Positions 45,300-55,473 of a stretch of DNA of 64,000 bases are shown here, piece by piece. This DNA comes from Diabrotica undecimpunctata. Taxonomy: Eukaryota > Arthropoda > Insecta > Coleoptera > Chrysomelidae. Made by a program: the position numbers and the translations under genes. Below the pieces are notes generated by a model that worked only from the letters and a program-made list of their open reading frames with translations, was not told where the DNA came from and did not search any database. Location: assembly GCF_040954645.1 (NCBI RefSeq), contig NC_092805.1:22904741-22968740 (forward strand). Reading direction: 5' to 3'. Position 1 is the stretch's first letter. The number at the start of each line of letters is the position of its first letter.

Positions 45300-46374
45300 A
45301 TATTTTGTTAAGCCACCTTTGGCTTTAAACAGTGCAGCCAATCTCCTAGGCAGACTGTTTATGCATTTTTATATGATTTATTTAAATTTGCGGTGTGATT
45401 CCAATGGAAAATAATTCTTTTTATCAACTGAACCTTGTTGGTAATTATTTCCTTGGCAAACTCTCTTTTTGGGCACTCCCAGACATTTTCAATTAAGTTC
45501 ATGTCTGATGAGTTGCCGGGCCATGGTAAGATCGCAATTTCTTTTTTTAACAAAACTAATTTTTAATACTTTTAGCCGTATGGCAAAGTGCTTCATCCTG
45601 CCTGATTATCTTATGGCTGTTACCAAACCATTCGTTCACTTGAGGAACCAATCTTGTCTGAAAAACCCTTTTATATTGGTCTTGTCAAGACCTACAGATT
45701 CTAAGGGTTAGAAGAAGAAGATGGAGGGAAGTTGCCAGGAATCGACAGGAGTGGCGACTTATTTGTGAGCAGGCCAAGATCCACAACGGATTGTCGAGTC
45801 ACTTATGATGATGATGATTGGTCTTGCCGCATGGTTCCTTTTACGACATACAAACGTCCCATTTATTTGCCAATAATCACCGACCATATTATTACCGAGG
45901 TGGGATATTTAATCGTATTAATTACACACCCCTTTTCATATTTTTCCCCTGGACGTTTTCGGACAAACTAGGCCTTGTTATCCATAATTTGAAACGTGGC
46001 TTCATCGCTGAAACAAACCTGTGAATGTGACTAACAATTATAAAGTGCGAAAATAAAATGATTTGTAATTTTACCCTACGCCAATCATCAATAGAGCAGT
46101 GTCTGTATGGATCTTCGCCCAAGCTAAGCGTTTTTTGAGCATTTGTGGTGTTAATTTTGGGTTTTTAACAGGCCTGCGACATTTGAATCCCATGCCATAC
46201 AAATTTCGGCGTACGATGACAACCGACACTGAGCATCCTCCGACTTATTGCTTAAATCTCTATGGCTGGTTTTCTGTGCATTACAGCTAAATTTTTTAAA
46301 ATTTGTGCTGTATTCTCTAATAGAGCAGTAATGGATGAGGTTTTCTTAACACGAAGATCTTTAGATTTACCCAT
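45300..46374 (-). pseudogene. Tc1-type transposase relic with nested LINE tail
   Basis: The minus-strand start at 46374 reads MGKSKDLRVKKTSSITALLE. Then MLKKRLAWAKIHTDTA and VCFSDEATFQIMDNKA (first Asp, about 46010), VIIGK-stop-MGRLYVVKGTMRQDQ, a 132-bp insertion, YKRVFQTRLVPQVNEWFG, IIRQDEALCHTAKS (second Asp) and LPWPGNSSDMNLIENVWE (Glu), ending SLPRRLAALFKAKGGLTKY near 45300. All three catalytic residues survive, but several frameshifts and stops break the gene. Confidence 0.75.
45685..45816 (+). mobile_element. 132-bp LINE 3' fragment inserted in the Tc1 relic
   Basis: The sequence encodes RRRRWREVARNRQEWRLICE and QAKIHNGLSSHL and ends in a short ATG repeat (about 45805-45816), the 3' end of a LINE family. 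It is flanked by the 10-bp direct repeat ATTGGTCTTG at 45675-45684 and 45817-45826. Removing the insert and one repeat restores the Tc1 reading between MRQDQ and YKRVFQ. Confidence 0.8.
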
Positions 46375-47240
46375 ATAAAAATTCCAATCCAAGATTAATC
46401 GTCTTGTTTTATGATTGAGAATTAACCAAAATCAAAAGTGACCACACTAAGTAATAATGCCAATACTTACTGGTGCGAATTTTAAATAAACGGACCACAA
46501 ATCTATGTTAAGTAAAAAAACTCAAAATGTAAAACAATTAGTTACTTTACAGTTTTAGCACATTCTACTGTCATCTGTATTTTAAAAATTCTAGTAAAAA
46601 TTAATACCATTTTTTACGTAACTGTGTACCCAATAGTTATGCAACCCATTCAACATCTTAGTATCCAAGTGGACATACATATCCAAGTGAAATTTTTATG
46701 GCGAGTCTAATAAATTGAGCATTAAATTGTATATTAAAAAATATTTTCTCGGCGTCCCTGATTATTTTTGCTTCATTACAAAGCAAATGGCCCGTTTCAC
46801 CTGATAAATTTCGTACAGTGATAGGTATCGGCTTCTGGAAAGCAGCGAATATATGAACTTTGTAATCCCGGATGACATTTTGGTAAAAATGCAAATTAAA
46901 TTGCTGTGACATTTTATTTTTACAAGTGAAGCCATAAATCTCGATTGGTAGTGGCTAGATTATTTTTTTTATTGTTTCTAGCCCGTTTATTACGTTTGCG
47001 ATGCTTTATTTGCGGATCGAATGCGAAAAATGTGTCGCAAAGTATAAAAAATTAAAAAAACCGTTTCATTCTTGCTGGATAAATGTTACGAAGGGATTTG
47101 GAACTCGATATTATCAAGGCTTATGTACGTTTAAAAAATATTTAAAACATAAAAATCAGTAATAATATGATGATAAATAGGTTATGTTTGGGATAAGCTT
47201 CTAAAATAGTCCATCGGTGATTCAATTCGCAACTGTACCA
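46375..47240 (-). other. Unrecognised 84-codon ORF and flanking sequence
   Basis: A minus-strand frame at 46912-46658 reads MSQQFNLHFYQNVIRDYKVH, then FAAFQKPIPITVRNLSGETG, DAEKIFFNIQFNAQFIRLAI and a stop. It has non-repetitive, gene-like composition, but I cannot name a family. It could be a scrap of another element. The rest of the interval shows nothing. Confidence 0.3.
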
Positions 47241-47244
47241 TATA

Positions 47245-47990
47245 GCGTTATTTGATTTTCATCATCAGTGGCGATACAGCCCTTCGTGAGTCTAGGCCTG
47301 CTTCAAAACATTCTTCCATCCTTCCCTATCGAGTGTCTGTCTTCTCCAGCCCCTCACTCCAATCTCCCTCAGATCTTCTGTACATCGTCCAGATATCTGA
47401 CTTTAGGTCGCTCCCTTCTTCTTCTTCCGACCGGCCTGTTTAGCATAGTTATTTTAGTGGGATCAGTCTCATCCATTCGCATAACGTGGCCCACCCACCT
47501 TAGGCGGTTTATTTTGATGGTCTTCACAATATCTGCATCACCAAAAAGTCTATAGAGTTCAAAGTTATATCGCCTTCTCCACAGACCCTGTTCGTTTACT
47601 CCGCCATATATGGTCCTCAATACTTTTCTTTCAAAGACTCGCAGTAACTCTTCATCTCGGGTCGTCATTGCCATGTTTCCGATCCGTATGTGAGCACTGG
47701 GCGTATTATTTTTTATAAAGTTTGCACTTAGTTGCTATTGACCTACTTCTCGCTCTTAGTTGAGGGCGCAGGCCAAAATAACAGCGGTTAGCTACGCATA
47801 TTCTTTTTTTATCTCGTTGGATGTGTTATTTTTGTAGTCTACCAGTGATCCTAAGTAGCAGAATTCTTCTACCATTTCTATCGTTTCGTGTTGCACCTCT
47901 AAGTTATTTTGTTGAATTCTTGATATGGCCGGCATATATTTAGTTTTCTGGATGTTAATCAGAAGTCCGATTTTACATTTGATATATAGA
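47245..47990 (-). pseudogene. LINE C-terminal fragment, copy B
   Basis: Minus-strand blocks in order are KTKYMPAISRIQQNNLEVQ, EMVEEFCYLGSLVDYKNN (about 47870), TTRDEELLRVFERKVLRTIY (47660-47600), KINRLRWVGHVMRMDETDP (about 47510), VGRRRRERPKVRYLDDVQK and, after a frameshift, DREGWKNVLKQA followed by a short ATG-type repeat. This is the post-RT part of an APE-type LINE, 5'-truncated, with its 3' tail. Confidence 0.75.
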
Positions 47991-48059
47991 ATAGATGTAC
48001 CTCGTCAAAAGGTAAATTTTATTTTCTTAGCTGGATGAGAATCAATTTATTGAGGAAAT

Positions 48060-48640
48060 TATTAAGATTCTTATATATTTCGGTTTATAGCGTCCCACGC
48101 GACTATTAGTCTTAGCCGTACGTTGGTACATATCTTCCCATAGGTCTTCTTCCAGATTTCTCTTCCGCCACTATTTGTCGATACCTCTCGCCAACTTTGT
48201 CTAGGTCATCCACTCTTTCGCCTTGCATGGGGTTTCGATTTTAGAATTCGTTTCAGCAGTCGCTATTCAGCCATTCCCTGTACATGGAAAAACCAGATTA
48301 ATGGTTTTCTTTTAACATCGTCTTCCAATGTAATGTTTTGTATTTATGATTTCACTTATGCAGTCGTTTGTTACTCTTTTTCTGAAAGCTGATCGCCGAG
48401 AACAATTTTCAGTTGTAAATTCTTTTATTGTTGTCCTTAAATACTAATTAGTTGTAAGATAAATCTCCTACCCGGAGGATTCATTTGTCTAATAGCTTCA
48501 TCTAATGCACCGTTGTTTGTTATTTGCCAACCTATGTAATTATATTTCCCACATTGTTTAATTCGCTGTTCATCTTCTAACTGTAGGTCCTGCTGTTCTC
48601 TTTCAATACACATGTATTTAGTTTTCTCCATATTCACTTC
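48060..48640 (-). pseudogene. LINE C-terminal fragment, copy A
   Basis: The minus strand reads NMEKTKYMCIEREQQDLQLE, KQCGKYNYIGWQITNNG (48600-48510), then broken frames with KRKPLIWFFHVQGMAE (GHVxRM region) and a C-terminus near 48060. It is another LINE lineage, followed directly by copy B in the same orientation. Confidence 0.65.
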
Positions 48641-48659
48641 TAAACCTTTATAATCTTGT

Positions 48660-49096
48660 ATGAGTTTTCTTTATATTCTTGTATGAGAGAAGCTTGGACT
48701 CTGAAAGCTCAATACCTAAAAAATTACAGGCATTCAAAATGTGGCCATATAGGCGTATTCTTAAAATTCCTTGGACTGCAAAAGTCTCAAAAGAAGAATT
48801 GTTAAGACGAATTGGAGATAGCATAAAGCTCAGGCACACAATTAAAATAAGAAAAACATCGTATCTGGGTCACATAGTTCGAAACGATAAATACTCTCTT
48901 CTACACATCATCATGCAAGGAAGTGTAGAAGGAAACAAAGGCTTGGGAAGAAAGAAGAAATTTTGGCTGAGGAATATCAGAGATTGGACTAACCTCAGTG
49001 TTGAACAGATATTTCACATTGCAAAAGATAGGGAAGCGTTTAAAGAAGTGATCGCCAACCTTCGTTAGAAGACGGCACAATACGAAGAAGAAGATT
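48660..49096 (+). pseudogene. LINE C-terminal fragment with GAA tail
   Basis: The open frame includes LQAFKMWPYRRILKIPWTAK, KTSYLGHIVRNDKYSLLH, GSVEGNKGLGRKKKFWLRNI, RDWTNLSVEQIFHIAKDRE and EVIANLR-stop, then AATACGAAGAAGAAG. It is the best preserved example here of the GAA-tailed LINE C-terminus. It is 5'-truncated. Its tail joins a minus-strand RT scrap at 49097. Confidence 0.8.
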
Positions 49097-49215
49097 AGTT
49101 TTCGTGTCATATACGCTACATCATCATATTCTTGTGCCAACACCAGTTGATTATCTGCACAACACAGTGTAAAGTTGGGTATTATCAAGGGGTATTCACA
49201 CCCCATGGCATTTCC
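49097..49215 (-). pseudogene. LINE RT scrap joined to a LINE tail
   Basis: Minus-strand frame: IPNFTLCCADNQLVLAQEYD, DVAYMTRKLI. This corresponds to the FADDQvvlAqd..ymxrKL segment of a LINE RT, with the active-site FADD changed to CADN. It is joined at the GAA tail to the neighbouring LINE end. The same junction appears at 52850-53031. Confidence 0.7.
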
Positions 49216-49389
49216 AATCTCTGTTCTTGATAGAACAAGAACAGTTACCTGTTATTTCCGTTCCGTTTGGTGGAAAACTGTATTCAAAAACAACAATAAA
49301 GCTTTTTAAAGTTCTTTATTTCAAACGTTTTTTTTTTGTACCAGTTACCGGTTGATACGTCCCTTTTCCATCTTTTGATTTTTTTATTA

Positions 49390-52048
49390 GAGGAAAGGCT
49401 GCAAATATGTGCTGGTCTTATAATATGGGCTAAGTAAGTTTCACAGCTATTTGACTACTGCAAACGGTATTTGGCGAAGTTAAACTATCACCGTAGCGAT
49501 GGCACCACAGTAGTATGTTTATAATAATTGTTTGTGGCGCCACAGTTTATAATAATTGTTTGTCGGTTGGTGTGAGTGTCAAAACTTTTTCGGGTAAGCT
49601 GATAAATTCCAGTATTTGAAAATAAACGCCAGTTTCAAAAAAACGTCTGTGTCACGTTGAAGCTCTATCATCAGTCTTTGATATATGCTAATGAGTTTTC
49701 TTCAAATTGACTACTTTTAGACATAACCTCTTTTGTTGTGCAAAGCAAGCGCGTTTACAATATGGGCTATGCCTATGTTTTCATTATGGGCTAGTGGCCC
49801 ATATTTAGAACAATGTAAAACATACTTCAATTGTTTCAGGATGTCAAAACAACAGCTGAAAGAAGATAAAAAAAGAAAAACATGAGATGAGAGAAATATG
49901 GAACGTGCAATTATAGCTGTCAGGCAGCACGAAATACGTACGCTGAAAGCTGCAAAAATGTTTAATGTCCCACGTTCTACGTTGCAACGTTCTGCAAGAA
50001 AACTTGAACTAAAGCCAATTGAAGCTGCTCAAATAAAGTTAGGGAGTAAAGCTGTCTTAGGGAATGATCTTGAGGATGAGTTATTTCGTTATATTTTGGA
50101 AATGGAAGCTAAAATTCATGGATTAACCAGAAAAGATATTAAGAGGATGGCGTACGTCTTAGCTTCCAGGAACAATATCAAACATCCGTTTGGAGGTAAT
50201 ACGGCAGACAGAGCCTGTCTTAGACTTTTCCTGCAATACCATAAAGAGCTATCAGTACGACGACCAATGGTAACATCATATTCACGAGTAAGAGGCTTTA
50301 ACAAAGAAAATGTCGCATCCTTCTTCAATGTTCTGGAAGAAGAATATGACAAACAGTTTTACCCACCTGAATGTATCTTCAATGTGGACGAGACAGGTCT
50401 TACGGTTGTACAAAATAAGATTGCACAGGTAGTAGGCCCAAAAGATAAACGACAAATTGCATCATTAACTTCTGCTGAAAGGGGCTCGCTGATAACCGTC
50501 GTGATATCGATGAGCGCTGCTGGCCAATTCATTTCACCAATGATGATATTCCCACGTAAAAATATTAACCAGCAACTGATGAAACGAGATCCTCCAGATT
50601 CCATTATGGCAGTACATCTCAGTGGATGGATACAAAGCAATATTTTAAAAAGATGGTTTCAACATTTCATTAACACAGTGAAACCCACAGAAAAATCACC
50701 AGTTCTGCTTATTATGGATGGTCATTACAGCCATACACGTAATATGGAAGTCATAGATTTAGCTAGAGATAATCATGTCACTATAATTGTCTTGCCTCCC
50801 CATTGCACCCACAAACTCCAGCCATTGGACAAAACTTACATGGGTGTTCTTAAGGCTTACTTCAGCGAAGAGACCAGGGTCTGGTTGCGCCACAATAATC
50901 GTTCACTAAGTGCATTTGATGTGTCAGAGCTCTTTGGGAGAGCTTATTTGAAATGCCAAACTGGAGAGATTGCCGTTAATGGATTTAGAACTACAGGAAT
51001 TTATCCCTTATAAATTAAAACATATTTACATATGCCAATTTCATGGCAGCTGAAATTGAAGCAGAAAATACTTCGACAGCCACACCTGATGATGCGAGTG
51101 ATGAAGATGATAAGGTGATCGTCGTTTCAACCGCTGGTGTTAATTCAAATGAACCTACAAATTCTGACGATAACTCTATCAATTCTGAGAGCACACCAGA
51201 TTGTCGTTCCAGCCACAATAATTTATCATCTAATTCTCCCACTCTTCCATCTGGGCCTAATAAACAGCTTGAAACTATTCCTAAAACTAATACACAGCTT
51301 GATGTTATTTCTTCAACTATTTCACAGCTTGTCGATATTCCAACAACAAGCTTTTACATAAAGTCTTCAATGCCTTCCAGAAGACCTTGTGCAGAGCTTG
51401 GTGTAAAAAGAAAATTATTTGAGAATAAGCCCACTCCATCAATTCCTTCCACATCTGGGTCTTCAAGAATATCTCTGGTAACACCATATGATCTTTCTCC
51501 TGTGCCATTATTAAAGAAAAAACCTCCAATCGTGGGCGTAAGCCAGTAAGTGTTCAGTGATAACCTCTTCACCTTACAGAAATGAATTGATCCAATCTCT
51601 CAACAAAGACAAAGAGGAGCAAAACGAAGTAGAAAAAAGCAAAGAAAAAAGAAAAGAGAAAGAAATAAAAAAAGGAAAACGTAAGCAGGTCACCAAAATC
51701 ACAAAAAACCAAAAAAAGAAATCGGGTTCTAGTAGCCTATGAGTTATTTGATATATTGTTTGTATTTTAAATATTAAAATTAATTTGTCACGCATTTATC
51801 TCATTTCACACGAATTTAAGACACATTTTTCGGGGTAGCCCATATTTACGATCATTATTCAAACGACGCAAAAGTACAATTTGTACATTTAAAACAGTTA
51901 TACATTTTTTAATCAATTTGGACTTTGGGCAGGTTATAAGTAACTAAATATAGGTATTCTTATGTACCTTTGGAATTGAAATAGAATTTTTATTCTTTTT
52001 TTTATAAAGAAATACAAAATGGGTAGCCCATATTTGCATCCTTTCCTC
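49390..52048 (+). mobile_element. Pogo/Tigger-type element, complete termini
   Basis: The element is 2,659 bp with 20-bp inverted repeats (GAGGAAAGGCTGCAAATATG at 49390-49409 and the complement of CATATTTGCATCCTTTCCTC at 52029-52048, one mismatch), flanked by TA at 49388-49389 and 52049-52050. The 9-bp motif TATGGGCTA occurs at 49424, 49761 and 49785, and in inverted orientation at 51836 and 52024: subterminal repeats that mirror each other at the two ends. It carries one transposase gene with several disabling changes. Confidence 0.9.
49841..51742 (+). pseudogene. Pogo-type transposase, four disabling changes
   Basis: MSKQQLKEDKKRKT leads into a TGA at 49883-49885 (a Trp codon is likely in relatives), then [20 protein letters not shown]. 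This starts an HTH ([15 protein letters not shown]). The longest open part (49898-51013, 371 codons) has [27 protein letters not shown] and [17 protein letters not shown], the three Asp of DDE_1, then [11 protein letters not shown] frameshift and TAA near 51011-51018 precede NIFTYANFMAAEIEAE, and another frameshift near 51547 leads to VITSSPYRNELIQSLNKD and a Lys-rich tail. ATG at 49841 follows a splice-acceptor-like TTGTTTCAG. Unlike the 12.2-14.2 kb relative, no PHD finger follows. Confidence 0.85.
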
Positions 52049-52050
52049 TA

Positions 52051-52845
52051 TTATTATTATTACATTAATTGCTTTTAGTCCAAAATCATCCAAAATATAA
52101 TCCATAATTGACACATAAACCTAAGGATTATATAGTTCAGGCTACCCTAAAATAAAAAGTTCTCTAAACATTACCTACGTCGCTGATTCTTCGCTCGAGA
52201 CACCACAATTCCAAATTATTCAGATGCTCTCTTGTTATCTATCTGTATTATTATCATCGAGAAAAGTAGGGGTGGTACGGGGGTCGAGCAGGAAGAGCAA
52301 AGGGTTGTGTCGCAGTTTTTTTAATTGCGGGCTGTTTGTCTTGTCGTATCTCGTTTGTTTTTTCTTAATCGGCTATTTTCGTTCATTTGTTTGGTCTAAG
52401 CCGACGTTGTTTTTCTTTCTTTTTGATGTTAAGTAGTCGTTCCGGGTAGGCAGTGACAGATATCGCTTCGGTCCGCCTTCTTTTTATATCGGGAATATTT
52501 CTTTCTATAAATACCCGTAGTGGAAAGGGTTGGGGTCGGTTGGTCGTTAATAAATTTTGAGATAAGAAGAGGAGCAGAAAAAAGGAAAACAATATTGGTT
52601 TGATCATTAAGATTACGAAATTTATCGTTCGGCTAGGGGTTGATGTTGCTTGATGGTGTTTTACCATTTTTTGCAGCTGTTTCATTGTCAAAATTGGTAA
52701 AAATATCCGGTGCATATTTTGATTTTATTAGTTTCAATGAAAATATAAAGTAATTAATATAGGGAAATACGATGTAAATAAACTAATGAAAGTGTGATAA
52801 AATGTATGAAAATTAGTAACTAGAAAGGAACTTTAATTCATTTAA
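52051..52845. other. No recognisable feature
   Basis: Short frames on both strands at 52224-52436 and 52715-52383 show no known motif. The composition is somewhat less AT-rich at 52180-52650. Confidence 0.35.
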
Positions 52846-52849
52846 TTGG

Positions 52850-53031
52850 GGATAACACCCAATTTTACTCTGGTGTTGGCACAAGAATATGATGATGTAG
52901 TGAATTTCACACGAAAACTAATCTTCTTCTTCTTCTTCTTATTTTACCGTCGTCTAACGAAGGTTGGCGATCACTTCTTTAAATGCTTCCCTATTTTTTG
53001 CAAAATGAAATATCTAAATAAACAATTTTAA
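52850..53031 (+). pseudogene. Second copy of the chimeric LINE junction
   Basis: The frame reads NFTLVLAQEYDDVVNFTRKL and then, through TTCTTC repeats, YRRLTKVGDHFFKCFPIFCK. The second half is antisense LINE C-terminus. Over about 170 bp it is the reverse complement of 49000-49180, with small indels. One of these removes the CADN part present in the other copy. Confidence 0.75.
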
Positions 53032-53407
53032 TTGCTATCTGAGCTTCTTTAAAGCTATGCTACAATAGAACAATGATGTAAATATCTAATTTTAATTTAA
53101 AAATGACTCACTTATGTCAAACATTACAGTATTCTACTAGGAGAGATCATATATGGTAAGAAAAATTACAGAAAAATGCCGGTTCTATTTTATTTTTTCT
53201 TATTTGTTAATAAAAATTAAACAAAAAGGACTGTACACTGGACTCCACAAAAAACACATTAAAAATTTTTGGTTATGGTATGGGTGTCAGAAACCGACCA
53301 TTTATTGTAGTTGAAGCAGCAGATAGAATGAGCAAAATCGAATGCCAGCCTTTTACTCCCGTCGTCAGAGCCGAAAATGCCACTGAACCTCTAAAAATCA
53401 AACAAAC
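53032..53407. other. No recognisable feature
   Basis: AT-rich spacer before the fold-back element at 53408. Confidence 0.35.
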
Positions 53408-54720
53408 AAGCTGAATTTTGCCGAGAATATTAATTTTAGGACTCCTGAAAAGATGCAAAAAAGTTTACTACTTTTATCCCCGGGCTAAACCACTTAAAAC
53501 CCCCCTCATAGGGGGATAAAAACGCAAAAAAATCGATTTACCAATAATCTATACTTTTTAAATAAAAAATATAGCTCAGATAATTTCAAACAAAAATGTT
53601 TATTAGCACTTTTTGTGTAGAATGACCCGTCCTATCAGAAACAACGCTTGAAGCGACCGTCGATTTTAAAAATGTCAGTTACGCGCGCGAAATCAATGTT
53701 TAATAAAATTTGTATCAGCTCGACGGTAAAAATTCGATATCTTTTAATCAGAGTGTCCTATCGACAAAAATCAAAATGCGTTTTAAAGACAGAGTTCAGC
53801 TTTAAGAAGGTAAAGATGTATGCAATTTATGTATTTTGCCGGCAACACATGTGAGGTATTTAAAATTTGCTTAAAAAACACTGGATTTAAACTTTCACAT
53901 AATAAATTATTTATAGCGTTTAAAACTTTGTTTTTCAATTACACTAGTACGTTTTTCAAAAGAACCAAACTTTTGCTACAGACAACACCCAAAACCGTTT
54001 TCTTAGAGACATCTTCCGTGACGTATGATCGTTTGTAATGTAAAACATTAAATTTTGCGTTTTTTTATTCATATTTCAAATGCCTCATTTGTTGCCACAA
54101 CTTAAAATTGAAATTTCATATTATAGGTTTCAAAGATTGATCTCTAAAAATGGAAATTTTACTACGAATGGTCAATGAAAGTGATTAATTTTATTGATCT
54201 CACGAGAATCGTAAAAAGTGACAAAAGTCGCGTCGCGTTTATTTATTTACCACCTTTATAAAAACCTGGATTTATTCTCGATAAAATACGGAACCTGCAT
54301 ACCAAAGCTGCACTTTCTACCTTTAAAACGCATCTTGATTTTTGTCAATAGGATATTTGGATCCAAAGATATCGAATTTTGACCGTCGAGCTGATAAATT
54401 TTACTGAATATTGATTTTGCGCGCGTAACTGATATTTAAAATCGACGGTCGCTTCAAGCGTTGTTTTTGAGAGAACGGTTCATTCTACACAAAAAGTGCT
54501 AATGGACATTTTTGTTTAAAGTTATCTCAGCTACATTTTTTATTTAAAACATTTTTTTTCTGCGGCGTACATATTCTTGGTAAATCGATTTTTTTTGCGT
54601 TTTTATCCTCCAACGGGGGAGATTTTAGGGGAAAGCCCAGGGATGAAAATGGTAAACTTTTTTGCATCTTTTTGGGATCAAAAATTAATATTCTCGACAA
54701 AATTCAGCTTAACTCAACTC
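53408..54720. mobile_element. Fold-back element with ~400-bp arms
   Basis: The left arm begins AAGCTGAATTTTGCCGAGAA at 53408 and the right arm ends with the complement TTCTCGACAAAATTCAGCTT at 54720. The arms remain similar inward to about 53810 and 54290, sharing GCTTGAAGCGACCGTCGATT, CTACACAAAAAGTGCTAAT-type blocks and ACGCGCG. The spacer is about 480 bp with no gene. I found no clear target duplication. Confidence 0.75.
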
Positions 54721-55122
54721 TCTTAACGACTGGACTACTTTAAATGATTCTTCAAAGATGACACATTGTATCATTAGAAAACTAAGATTTTTAAAATGAT
54801 GGAAAAATTGCTGAATTGAAATTCACAACGAAAGAAGACATTTTCTTTTTCTGTCTTCGATACGACTCTTCAAAATTAAGTTTTATAAATCTTGGTTTGC
54901 ATAGCATAATAATGAATATGTTGAAAATTGACTGAAGGCCAAAGTATTTTTAGTCGACAAGTTATCCTTAAAACAAATTATTTAAATATTGGTGACATCA
55001 TAGATCACTTGAGAAAGGCACTCTGTCGAAACAGCTGTAGTGGTAAGATATTAAAATAAATTTTTGTGGACGTTTTAAAAACAAAGTTCTCAGAGTTTTA
55101 TTGTTATTTATATATATTTGTA
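54721..55122 (+). other. Penelope-end-like motif and LINE 5' flank
   Basis: Around 54998-55045 the phrases TTGAGAAAGGC, GTCGAAACAGCTGTAGTGG and ATAAATTTTTGTGG occur in order. They resemble the 3' ends of Penelope-like elements: a degraded CTGANGA, a hairpin, GAAA and a self-complementary CAGCTG. The LINE coding homology starts at 55123, so this block is probably an older element into which the LINE inserted. Confidence 0.4.
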
Positions 55123-55473
55123 GAGAACTTTCTAGAAAAAGAACTACAAGTGTCAGTAGATGTAAATGGAGCGAGAAAAATAGGAGAAAATACTACCTTA
55201 GTAGAACTTAACAGCGTGAAGAACAAAATTGAAGTAATGAAAAATAAAAATAAACTAAAAAACAAAACAGACGAGCGAATCTACATAAATGATGATATGT
55301 CAAAGGAGGAAAGAATTATCCAGAAAGAAATTAGAAGTAAGGCTATGGCAGAGAGATATAATGGAAATGTAAAAATAGGATTCCAGAAGCTAATCATAGA
55401 TGGAGAAATATGGACATGGAATAACAGCCAACGACAATTAGTAAAAGATAAAAATGTAAAACCAAAAAACTAA
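55123..55473 (+). CDS. LINE ORF1, C-terminal part
   Basis: The homologous frame runs from ENFLEKELQVSVDVNGARKI through ELNSVKNKIEVMKNKNKL, RIYINDDMSKEERIIQKEIR and VKIGFQKLIIDGEIWTWNN to a TAA at 55471-55473. Insect LINE ORF1 proteins often carry this KxxIMxNKxKL..IYINDDLTxEER arrangement, which resembles a nucleic-acid-binding domain followed by a basic helix. The N-terminus is lost to 5' truncation. The GTG at 55066 that opens the frame is not a real start. The last two sense codons before the stop are AAA AAC. Confidence 0.7.
   Translation, partial: ENFLEKELQVSVDVNGARKIGENTTLVELNSVKNKIEVMKNKNKLKNKTDERIYINDDMSKEERIIQKEIRSKAMAERYNGNVKIGFQKLIIDGEIWTWNNSQRQLVKDKNVKPKN
55464..55473 (+). promoter_or_regulatory. 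Candidate -1 ribosomal frameshift site
   Basis: CCA AAA AAC TAA ends ORF1. A-AAA-AAC (55464-55470) is a canonical X-XXY-YYZ slippery heptamer in the ORF1 frame, with the stop codon directly after it. In the -1 frame translation continues without a stop from 55470 to 58502 as ORF2. No strong downstream hairpin or pseudoknot is apparent in the next 60 bases. A lost A in an A7 run would give the same picture. Confidence 0.55.
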
